Shown piece after piece: positions 1 to 4,523 of a DNA stretch of 6,863 bases (the first letter of the stretch is position 1; every line of letters begins with the position of its first letter). Source of the DNA: DASTGO01 sp035719045 (lineage in GTDB: Bacteria > Actinomycetota > Actinomycetes > Actinomycetales > Kineosporiaceae); NCBI GenBank assembly GCA_035719045.1, contig DASTGO010000520.1, positions 1-6,863 of the forward strand, in the 5' to 3' direction. The position numbers and the translations under genes are program-made. The notes beneath the pieces are model-generated. The model saw only the letters and a program-made list of their open reading frames with translations, searched no databases and had not been told where the DNA came from.

Positions 1-604
1 TCCGCCGGACGCCGGTGACCAGGCTCGTGCCGACCAAGACCGCCCCGACGACCAGGACCGGCAGTGCGGGCAGCCGGACGGCGGGCTCCCGCCAGAGGGC
101 GACGGGCGCGGTGACCAGCATCAGAGCGAGCCACAGCAGCCCGCCGAGCATGGCCTTCCTCTGGCCCAGCAGCCAGGGCAGTCCGAGGGCGGCGAGGCTG
201 AGGACCAGCGCGCAGCCGAGGGACACCACCTGGCCCACGCTGAACTCCGCCGGCCGGTGGTGGGCGAGGCCGTCGACCGCGGACAGGAGGGTGGGGATGC
301 CGATCATGACGTCCAGGGCGAGCCCGACCAGGCGGTGGGGTCGGATCTCGGGCACCAGGTCCTCGGGCGGACGGTTCGCGACGACCTTGCGTGCGTAGTC
401 CTCGGCGTCTCCGAAGGCCTCCGCCGGGGACTCCCCGCTCTCGGCGCAGTGGCTCTCGACCTCGGCCAGGACCTCGCCGATCCGGTCACCGCGGACGCGG
501 GCCAGCCGGAGCTGCAGGACGAGCGCCTCCCGCCACGGATCGCGCCGGTCCCGCCCGGCCGTTCCCCCGGCCGCTGGGCTCGCGGCCGCGTCATCCCTGG
601 TCAT
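1..604 (-). CDS. HAAS-domain membrane protein, 3' end cut by window edge
   Basis: This frame is open from an ATG at 604 to the left edge, giving 201 complete codons and no stop, so the C-terminus is missing. The N-terminal half is soluble. Residues about 23-75 (from DPWREAL to DAEDYARKV) fit the HAAS pattern: a helix ending in EVLAEVESH, then a short loop and SPAEAFGDAEDYA. Hydrophobic segments follow at about 92-110, 122-146, 151-170 and 178-197, so it is a multi-pass membrane protein. In the known family, HAAS/DUF1700-like proteins are encoded directly after PadR regulators and are thought to sense or transmit envelope or drug stress; no enzymatic role is established. The ATG overlaps the end of the upstream PadR gene by 14 nt, implying co-transcription and probably translational coupling. 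The ligand is unknown. Confidence 0.8.
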   Translation of the reverse strand, partial: MTRDDAAASPAAGGTAGRDRRDPWREALVLQLRLARVRGDRIGEVLAEVESHCAESGESPAEAFGDAEDYARKVVANRPPEDLVPEIRPHRLVGLALDVMIGIPTLLSAVDGLAHHRPAEFSVGQVVSLGCALVLSLAALGLPWLLGQRKAMLGGLLWLALMLVTAPVALWREPAVRLPALPVLVVGAVLVGTSLVTGVRR

Positions 605-956
605 GGACCCTCCCTGTGGATGCGGAATCCTCCCCGAGCACCGCCTCGGTGACGGTGTGGAACTCGCGCCACTGCCGGCGCCGGCGGTCCAGTTCGACGC
701 GCCCGGCCGGGGTCAGCGTGTACTGCTTGCGCCCCGGCCCCGCCTCGCCCGCCTCCCACCGCGCGGTGACCAGGCCGTCGGCCTCCAGTCGCCCGAGCAG
801 GGGGTACAAGGTGCCGCCCTTGACCGTGCCCAGCCCGGCGGCGGAGAGGCGCTGGGCGACGGCGTACCCGTGGGCGGGTCCGGTGTCGAGACAGGCCAGG
901 ACGCACAGGGACAGTGCGGCGCGGAGCCACTCCGTCGGCCAGTGGTCCTCGGTCAT
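591..956 (-). CDS. PadR-family transcriptional regulator
   Basis: A 121-residue protein of normal length for the short PadR subfamily. A winged helix-turn-helix spans about residues 10-90: a helix with LSLCVLACLDTGPAHGYAV, then the recognition region GTVKGGTLYPLLGRLEADGLV (45-63) and the wing GPGRKQYTLTPAGR (73-86). These are the hallmark PadR blocks. A short C-terminal helix (about 87-108) should mediate dimerisation. PadR proteins usually repress their own operon and are released by ligand binding. Here the likely target is its own promoter, which carries an inverted repeat, and the co-transcribed HAAS membrane protein. The ATG at 956 is preceded by CACCCC with no Shine-Dalgarno sequence, but a TAGGGT hexamer lies 6 nt upstream, so the mRNA is probably leaderless. 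The stop lies inside the next gene. Confidence 0.92.
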   Translation of the reverse strand: MTEDHWPTEWLRAALSLCVLACLDTGPAHGYAVAQRLSAAGLGTVKGGTLYPLLGRLEADGLVTARWEAGEAGPGRKQYTLTPAGRVELDRRRRQWREFHTVTEAVLGEDSASTGRVHDQG

Positions 957-962
957 GGGGTG

Positions 963-992
963 ACCCTAGGAGGTGACTAGTTAGTTAGGCAA
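963..992 (-). promoter_or_regulatory. Probable leaderless promoter of the PadR gene
   Basis: On the minus strand a -35-like TTGCCT (987-992) and a -10-like TAGGGT (963-968) are separated by 18 nt. The -10 ends 6 nt before the PadR ATG, so a transcription start 7 nt downstream would fall on the A of the ATG. The absence of a Shine-Dalgarno sequence agrees. Both hexamers resemble housekeeping promoters of Streptomyces. Confidence 0.65.
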
Positions 993-1018
993 TCTAGATG
1001 GCGGGACTTTCTAGTCAC
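973..1018. promoter_or_regulatory. Inverted repeat GTGACTAG..CTAGTCAC, candidate PadR operator
   Basis: GTGACTAG at 973-980 and CTAGTCAC at 1011-1018 form a perfect 8-bp inverted repeat with a 30-bp spacer containing TTAGTTAG and TCTAGA. The left arm lies between the -10 and -35 of the PadR promoter and the right arm upstream of the -35. That arrangement would suit autorepression by a dimeric regulator. The AT-rich, CTAG-rich composition stands out from the surrounding DNA. Assignment to PadR is inference from position. Confidence 0.5.
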
Positions 1019-1052
1019 GACCCGTCCGCGGGAAGGAGCCGGTGGCGGGGCG

Positions 1053-1856
1053 TCAGGTGGGGCGGCCGCCGATCCGGCGGGTCAGCTCGGTGGCCGCGGC
1101 CCGGACCCCGGCCACGAGGTCCGCCGGCCAGGACCCGTCGTCGCTCACCGGCTGCCGGCCGTCCGTCCGGGGTCCGCGCACCTCGGCCCGGAAGGTCACG
1201 GCGACCCCGGCGGCCGGATGCCCGGTGTGGTCCCGCACGGCGGCGGCCACCGAGGCGAAGCCGAGGGTCACCTCGCCGTCCTCGGTGGCATATCCGCGGG
1301 CCCGGACCCCGGTCAGGATCCGGCGAAGTTCGCCCGGGGTGGCCGGGCCGGTCCCGGTCCGCCGGGTGAACGCCGCCCGGTCCGGGAACAGGGCCCGGAC
1401 CTGGGCCTGGGGCAGTGCCGCGAGGATGGCCCGCCCGCTGGCGGTCAGCTGGGCCGGCAGCCGGACACCGACGTCGGTGACCAGCGGAGGCCGTCCCACC
1501 GCCCGCTCCTCGACCAGGTACAGCACCTCCCCGCCGTGCAGCACGGCGAGGTGGGCGGACTGGCCGACCCGGTCCACCAGCCGGGCCAGCACCGGCCGGG
1601 CCAGCCGGGTCAGCGGAGCCTGCCGGGAGTACGCCGAGCCCAGTTCGAAGGCGGCGACGCCCAGGCCGTAGCGCTGCTCCTCCGGCAGGTGGACGACGAA
1701 CCCGTGCCCGGCCAGCACCGAGAGCAGGTGGTACGTGGTGGACCGGGGCAGGGCGAGGTCCCGGGCGATCGCCGCGGCCGGGACCGGGCCGGCCTGGCGG
1801 GCCAGATGCGACAGGACCGCCAGCACATGGTCGGCGGCAGGGACCCGGCTGGGCAC
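1053..1856 (-). CDS. IclR-family transcriptional regulator (possible HutR)
   Basis: A 267-residue protein of normal IclR length if it starts at the GTG at 1856. The frame stays open upstream to an ATG at 2018, but that extension is Gly/Pro/Arg-rich, contains QLRQLRQLR encoded by tandem repeats, and has no family counterpart. The N-terminal winged helix covers about residues 5-65: AADHVLAVLSHLARQAG, the HTH IARDLALPRSTTYHLLSVL (30-48) and the wing GFVVHLPEEQRYGLG (52-66). The C-terminal effector domain shows LTASGRAILAALP (137-149) and GYATEDGEVTLGFASVAAAVRD (188-209), the IclR signature blocks. Members bind small metabolites and act as repressors or activators at short palindromes. The gene is divergent from a mycothiol-dependent enzyme. 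A HutR-like palindrome precedes hutH 2.6 kb away, so control of histidine use is plausible but unproven. A ligand cannot be read from the sequence. Confidence 0.88.
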   Translation of the reverse strand: MPSRVPAADHVLAVLSHLARQAGPVPAAAIARDLALPRSTTYHLLSVLAGHGFVVHLPEEQRYGLGVAAFELGSAYSRQAPLTRLARPVLARLVDRVGQSAHLAVLHGGEVLYLVEERAVGRPPLVTDVGVRLPAQLTASGRAILAALPQAQVRALFPDRAAFTRRTGTGPATPGELRRILTGVRARGYATEDGEVTLGFASVAAAVRDHTGHPAAGVAVTFRAEVRGPRTDGRQPVSDDGSWPADLVAGVRAAATELTRRIGGRPT

Positions 1857-1862
1857 CCGGAC

Positions 1863-1868
1863 ACCGTA
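1863..1868 (-). promoter_or_regulatory. Possible -10 (TACGGT) for a leaderless IclR transcript
   Basis: On the minus strand TACGGT ends exactly 6 nt before the GTG at 1856, the same geometry as at the PadR gene. No Shine-Dalgarno sequence lies at a normal distance; the nearest GGGAG is about 19 nt upstream. No good -35 is visible at 17-18 nt, so this is weaker than the PadR case. It mainly supports the choice of start codon. Confidence 0.35.
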
Positions 1869-1912
1869 CGGCCCGCTCCCTGGCCACGGGCCGCGACCTG
1901 CCTGACACTCGC

Positions 1913-1939
1913 GCCGCAACTGCCGCAACTGCCGCAACT
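1913..1939. repeat. Three perfect tandem copies of GCCGCAACT
   Basis: The 9-mer GCCGCAACT occurs three times back to back (1913-1921, 1922-1930, 1931-1939) in the 181-bp gap between the divergent IclR and mycothiol-enzyme genes. A loosely inverted counterpart, GTTGGCAGGCGTTGC, lies at 1985-1999. The position fits a regulator-binding array, but simple slippage is an alternative explanation. If the long IclR reading were translated, it would encode a QLR repeat. Confidence 0.6.
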
Positions 1940-2008
1940 GCCCAGCCCCGGGACCGGGTCCGCCACGGCGGCCGGGGACGGGACGTTGGCAGGCGTTGCG
2001 TGGCATCG

Positions 2009-2022
2009 TCGGGTGCACCCGA
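2009..2022. promoter_or_regulatory. 14-bp perfect palindrome TCGGGTGCACCCGA, candidate operator
   Basis: This palindrome ends four bases before the ribosome-binding site of the mycothiol-dependent enzyme gene and lies in the gap shared with the IclR gene. A weak promoter, TTGGCA (1986-1991) with TCGGGT (2009-2014), would place it at or just after the -10, a repressing position. Its half-site TCnGG is shared with the palindrome before hutH. Operator function is inference. Confidence 0.5.
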
Positions 2023-2025
2023 TCC

Positions 2026-2033
2026 GGAGGAGA
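2026..2033 (+). promoter_or_regulatory. Ribosome-binding site GGAGGAGA, fixes the start at 2038
   Basis: GGAGG (2026-2030) lies 7 nt before the ATG at 2038. It selects this start over the in-frame ATG at 1996, which lacks such a site and would put the palindrome inside the coding region. Confidence 0.85.
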
Positions 2034-2037
2034 TCAG

Positions 2038-2805
2038 ATGAGGTACTGGGTCCCGTTCACCCCTGCCGAGGCGCTGCCCCGTCTGGAACGTGCCATGGAG
2101 ACCTTCGCCGCGGCGCTGGCCACAGGGGAACTGGGCGCCCCGGTGCCGACCTGTCCCGGCTGGGACCTGCGGGCGCTGGGCGACCATCTCGGCAACGTCC
2201 ACCGCTGGGCCCGTGGCGCGATCGTCGAGGGCCACCCGCAGACCCCTGAGATCGCCTCGCCGAGCGGGCAGCAGGACCTGGTCGACTGGTACCGGGAGAG
2301 TGCCGGGCTGCTGCTGGACACCCTGCGCGGGGTGGACCCCGGGCAGGAGTGCTGGACCTTCGGTCCGAAGCCCCGGACGGCGGCGTTCTGGTTCCGCCGT
2401 CAACTGCACGAGACGACCATGCACGGTCAGGACGCCGGCCTCGCGGCGGGCGGACCCGCGGCGGCGCTGGATCTCCCGGTCGCGCTCGACGGGGTGCACG
2501 AGGTGGCCGGGCTGTTCTTCCCCCGGCAGGTCCGCCTGCACCGGATCGAGCCGCTGGCCCGCGCGCTGGCCGTCGTCCCGTCCGACCCCGATCCTGCGGC
2601 GGAGGGTCTGCGCTGGGTGCTCGCCGGGGACGGAACGGGACCCGCCTGCGCGGCGGACGCCCCCGCGGACGTCGAGGTCACCGGACCCGCGGACGTCCTG
2701 CTGGACCTGCTCTGGCACCGGGCGGCTCCGGACGACCCCCGGCTGTCCGTCACCGGGGACCGGGGCGCGCTGGACGCCGTGCTGGGGGTGGCCCTCACCT
2801 CGTGA
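2038..2805 (+). CDS. Maleylpyruvate-isomerase-family mycothiol-dependent enzyme
   Basis: A 255-residue protein with the two-part architecture of the family. The DinB-like four-helix N-terminal domain (about 8-160) contains TCPGWDLRALGDHLGNVHRW (38-57) and QLHETTMHGQDA (122-133). By comparison with characterised mycothiol-dependent maleylpyruvate isomerase, His50, Glu125 and His129 are the expected divalent-metal ligands, and all are present. The C-terminal domain (about 165-255) ends with TGPADVLLDLLWHR (215-228), typical of MDMPI_C. Family members use mycothiol, the actinobacterial thiol, for isomerisation or conjugation, and most have unknown substrates. No gentisate-pathway genes are visible, so a maleylpyruvate substrate is not supported. 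It is divergent from the IclR gene and probably controlled by it. A cytosolic location is expected, as there is no signal peptide. Confidence 0.85.
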   Translation: MRYWVPFTPAEALPRLERAMETFAAALATGELGAPVPTCPGWDLRALGDHLGNVHRWARGAIVEGHPQTPEIASPSGQQDLVDWYRESAGLLLDTLRGVDPGQECWTFGPKPRTAAFWFRRQLHETTMHGQDAGLAAGGPAAALDLPVALDGVHEVAGLFFPRQVRLHRIEPLARALAVVPSDPDPAAEGLRWVLAGDGTGPACAADAPADVEVTGPADVLLDLLWHRAAPDDPRLSVTGDRGALDAVLGVALTS

Positions 2806-2815
2806 CCGCGTCCTA

Positions 2816-2830
2816 GGCCGGGGTCCGGCT
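2816..2830. terminator. Small hairpin between convergent genes
   Basis: GCCGG-GGT-CCGGC (2817-2829) forms a 5-bp stem in the 59-bp gap between two convergent genes. There is no T-tract on either side. It could slow transcription from both sides, but it is short and such stems are common at this GC content. Confidence 0.25.
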
Positions 2831-2864
2831 GGTGGTGGTGCGGCGGGGCCCGAGGCGGTTGAGG

Positions 2865-3461
2865 TCAGCCGGTGGTCATGTCGCCGGGCATCTGTGCGCT
2901 GAGGTCGCCCGCGTGCCAGAAGCCGTACCCGGCCAGCAGGAGCAGGAGGAGGGCCGCGATGATCGCCGCCCCGGTGATCCCGGTAACCCAGCGCGGGTGG
3001 TCGGCCTTCAGGCGGAACAGCGCCAGGCCGGCCAGCAGGAGGGCCGTGGCGGCGAACAGGGCCGTTCCCCTGGCGTACAGCTCGGCAAGTGCCTGCGGGC
3101 TCTGGATCCGGTAGGCCGAGCTGTCGAGCAGGAGCGTGGTCTGGTAGCCACCGGTCAGGGCGCACAACTCGACGAGCGCGGCAGCCGGAGCCAGGGCCTC
3201 GGGCGCGGTGAGGACGGCGAACACCCGGCGCGGACCGGACCCCGTCACCGCCGGCTCGTGGACATCCCGTTCGCCGCCATCCGGTGAGGACAGCTCCCCG
3301 GAGCCTGCGCCGGGCTGCTCGCCGGCGATCGTTGGGTGGGCGTCCAGATCGGCGACGAGATCCCGTCCCACCGGGGCACTGCCGAGCGGGTCGGCCTTCC
3401 GGAAATCGGGGTGGGTCCGAGGGCCGTGGTCGCCATCGGCCCCGGCGTCGAGGATCTCCAT
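2865..3461 (-). CDS. Hypothetical membrane protein
   Basis: I do not recognise this 198-residue protein. Residues 1-78 are hydrophilic and rich in Gly, Asp, Pro and His, probably disordered. They are followed by a moderately hydrophobic stretch (about 80-103), then two clear membrane segments: LYARGTALFAATALLLAGLALF (128-149) and WVTGITGAAIIAALLLLLLAGY (158-179). There is no cleavable signal peptide at the N-terminus. Between the first two hydrophobic stretches lies a polar loop, QTTLLLDSSAYRIQSPQALAE. The ATG at 3461 has no Shine-Dalgarno sequence but has TAGAGT 6 nt upstream, suggesting a leaderless mRNA that includes the long N-terminus. In-frame GTGs at 3248 and 3224 would give a compact membrane protein without the disordered part. 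It is convergent with the mycothiol-dependent enzyme and downstream of the csp terminator, so probably its own unit. Confidence 0.65.
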   Translation of the reverse strand: MEILDAGADGDHGPRTHPDFRKADPLGSAPVGRDLVADLDAHPTIAGEQPGAGSGELSSPDGGERDVHEPAVTGSGPRRVFAVLTAPEALAPAAALVELCALTGGYQTTLLLDSSAYRIQSPQALAELYARGTALFAATALLLAGLALFRLKADHPRWVTGITGAAIIAALLLLLLAGYGFWHAGDLSAQMPGDMTTG

Positions 3462-3467
3462 GCGGTC

Positions 3468-3473
3468 ACTCTA
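3468..3473 (-). promoter_or_regulatory. -10-like TAGAGT, probable leaderless start
   Basis: On the minus strand TAGAGT is separated from the ATG at 3461 by exactly 6 nt (GACCGC), so transcription would begin at or next to the start codon. No convincing -35 appears at 17-18 nt, which leaves room for an alternative sigma factor or an activator. Confidence 0.5.
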
Positions 3474-3537
3474 GGGCGTTGTGGACAGGGCAGGCCGTCG
3501 AGTGGGTCACCCGCGAGGGCGGGCTCGGCGAGGGGCG

Positions 3538-3640
3538 GGGATGCGGCAGGGGTGCCGGAGGATGAGGGAGGCCTGACCGGGACCGGGAGGCCGGCGAGGG
3601 CCCGCTTGACGAGGGCCCGGGATGCGGCAGGGGTGCCGGA
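3538..3640. repeat. 22-bp direct repeat, one copy inside the csp terminator
   Basis: Positions 3538-3559 and 3619-3640 are identical over 22 bp and start 81 bp apart. The repeat runs from GGGATGCGGC to GGGGTGCCGGA. The second copy contains one whole arm (3627-3639) of the terminator hairpin, so the first copy is a spare arm. A second direct repeat, GAGGGCCCG, occurs at 3596-3604 and 3611-3619. No coding signal is seen in 3474-3702. Confidence 0.8.
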
Positions 3641-3683
3641 CCCGAAGGCCCGGCACCCCTGCGCTACGCCGGAGAGCCGGCGT
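3627..3683 (-). terminator. Tandem hairpin terminator of the cold shock gene
   Basis: Two hairpins follow the csp stop codon on the minus strand. The first is ACGCCGG-CTCT-CCGGCGT (3666-3683), 20 nt after the stop. The second (3627-3662) has a perfect 13-bp stem, 5' arm GCAGGGGTGCCGG. Three inner pairs (G-U, C-G, C-G) extend it, closed by a cUUCGg tetraloop, for 16 pairs in all. There is no U-tract, as is common for actinomycete terminators. Confidence 0.8.
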
Positions 3684-3702
3684 GGTGATCAGTTCCGGAT
3701 GC

Positions 3703-3906
3703 TCACAGCGCCCGGACGTTGGCCGCCTGCGGGCCCTTCGGGCCCTGGGTGACCTCGAACTCGACGCGCTGGTTCTCGTCCAGCGTCCGGTAGCCGTCGG
3801 CAACGATCGCGGAGAAGTGGACGAAGACGTCGGCCGCGCCGCCGTCCGGCGTGATGAAGCCGAAGCCCTTCTCGCCGTTGAACCACTTCACGGTGCCCTG
3901 AGCCAT
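3703..3906 (-). CDS. CspA-family cold shock protein
   Basis: A 67-residue single-domain protein of the usual CspA length, starting MAQGTVKWFNGEKGFGFI. It contains RNP1 (KGFGFI, 13-18) and RNP2 (VFVHF, 27-31) plus Trp8, Phe15, Phe17, Phe28, His30 and Phe31, the aromatic face that binds single-stranded RNA and DNA. Such proteins melt RNA secondary structure and act as RNA chaperones or antiterminators; in high-GC actinomycetes several paralogues are common and some are constitutive. The frame is open further upstream, but ATG at 3906 gives the canonical N-terminus. An ATG two codons earlier (3912) would only add Met-Arg. A weak ribosome-binding site, AAAGAGA, lies 6 nt upstream. A long leader precedes the gene and a strong tandem hairpin follows it, so it is monocistronic. 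Confidence 0.96.
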   Translation of the reverse strand: MAQGTVKWFNGEKGFGFITPDGGAADVFVHFSAIVADGYRTLDENQRVEFEVTQGPKGPQAANVRAL

Positions 3907-4101
3907 TCTCATTCTCTTTCTGGGGAGCGGTGCGGGGTCCACCCTGTGCGGACCCCGGGCTGCCGCCGTGCGCGCCCCGCCTCCCGCGACCCGCCCCGGA
4001 TCACTCCGGCGCGGACGAAAGGCCGCAATCAAGCAGAAACGCCCGGCAGGACCTGCCAGGCGTTCGAGAACGTTCGGGCACTGCAACCGTCAGGAACGCT
4101 A
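3907..4101 (-). promoter_or_regulatory. csp promoter candidate and long 5' leader
   Basis: A -10-like TAGCGT lies at 4096-4101 on the minus strand with only a weak -35 (TTCGCG, 4120-4125, 18-nt spacer). Transcription from it would begin near 4089 and give a leader of about 180 nt. Long structured leaders are typical of cspA-type genes, where they control stability and translation with temperature. One visible element is a 9-bp hairpin with one G-U pair at 4041-4061 (arms GCCTGGCAG and CTGCCGGGC). GTTC/GAAC repeats lie at 4062-4076. The plus strand of this stretch is open but shows no coding evidence. Confidence 0.45.
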
Positions 4102-4323
4102 GCACGGGGCCCCCGGCTGCGCGAAGGGATGCACCCGGACGGACGCGGCGTGCCCCTGGCGGCTCGCCGCCTGTGCGTCGGGAGAGCGTTTACACGGCCG
4201 CCTGTCCCGCCCGCCTCTCCCGGGAGGTGCCCGCGACTCGCTGCCTCCGTCTCGTTTGCCCGTGCCCGCCCGTCCCGCCGCCCGGGGTCCTCCGCCGGGG
4301 TGTCGATCCCTGCCTCGCGAGCC
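4102..4323. other. Noncoding stretch upstream of the hutH region
   Basis: No gene is supported here on either strand. I see only small GC-rich symmetries: GGCGG-CTCG-CCGCC (4158-4171) and the palindrome CTCCCGGGAG (4217-4226). Together with the csp leader and the repeat array, it makes a 617-bp gap between the divergent csp and hutH genes. Confidence 0.5.
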
Positions 4324-4421
4324 GGCACCCGGACCCGGCACCGGCACCCGGACCCGGCACCGGCACCCGGACCCGGCACCGGCACCCGGACCCGACCCGG
4401 CACCGGCACCGGCACCGGCAC
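4324..4421. repeat. 19-bp tandem repeat array followed by CGGCAC repeats
   Basis: The unit GGCACCCGGACCCGGCACC occurs three times perfectly (4324-4342, 4343-4361, 4362-4380), and a fourth copy is intact for 14 bp (4381-4394). It is followed by four copies of CGGCAC (4398-4421). Nineteen is not a multiple of three, so this is not a protein repeat. The minus strand has GGG runs with short spacers and could fold as a G-quadruplex. The array ends about 30 bp before the hutH palindrome. Confidence 0.85.
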
Positions 4422-4452
4422 CCGGCACCGGGACCCGAGCCGGCATCCGGGC

Positions 4453-4468
4453 GTCTGGGATCCCAGAC
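4453..4468. promoter_or_regulatory. 16-bp perfect palindrome before hutH, HutR-like operator
   Basis: GTCTGGGATCCCAGAC is perfectly symmetrical and its centre lies about 63 bp upstream of the proposed hutH start. The inner 14 bp match all 11 fixed positions of the motif I recall for HutR, the IclR-type regulator of histidine use in Corynebacterium resistens (TCTGwwATwCCAGA). The three w positions are G, G and C here. The position suits activation or repression; no convincing -10 box is visible downstream, which would fit activator dependence. Confidence 0.65.
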
Positions 4469-4523
4469 AGGACCTGCCCTGGCAATCCTGGTGGACGGCC
4501 CGTCGCTGGTGTCCCATCAGGGG

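Noticed and set aside
1857..2018. The 54-residue upstream extension of the IclR protein to an ATG at 2018
   Set aside because: It has no family homology, contains the tandem 9-mers and would overlap most of the divergent promoter region; no ribosome-binding site supports it.
1218..2249. A 343-codon open frame on the plus strand
   Set aside because: It is antisense to the IclR gene and runs into the mycothiol-enzyme gene out of frame; no domain is recognisable.
1015..3165. A 716-codon open frame on the minus strand
   Set aside because: It is a high-GC shadow across the IclR, mycothiol-enzyme and membrane-protein genes; its Arg/Gly/Pro-rich product has no recognisable domain.
4060..4078. LexA/SOS-box-like GTTC and GAAC repeats near the csp promoter
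   Set aside because: The actinobacterial box needs GAAC-N4-GTTC; here GAAC and GTTC are directly adjacent or inverted, so the spacing is wrong.
3907..4086. Upstream extension of the cold shock protein to 127 residues
   Set aside because: CspA proteins begin at MAxGTVKWFN; the extension is Arg/Pro-rich and lies in the probable leader.
4324..4421. CRISPR array
   Set aside because: The units are contiguous 19-mers and 6-mers without unique spacers, and no cas genes are present.
3930..4523. A 198-residue N-terminal extension of hutH in the same open frame
   Set aside because: It passes through the csp leader, the 19-bp tandem repeat and the palindrome, is low-complexity, and has no counterpart in histidases, which start near the proposed GTG.
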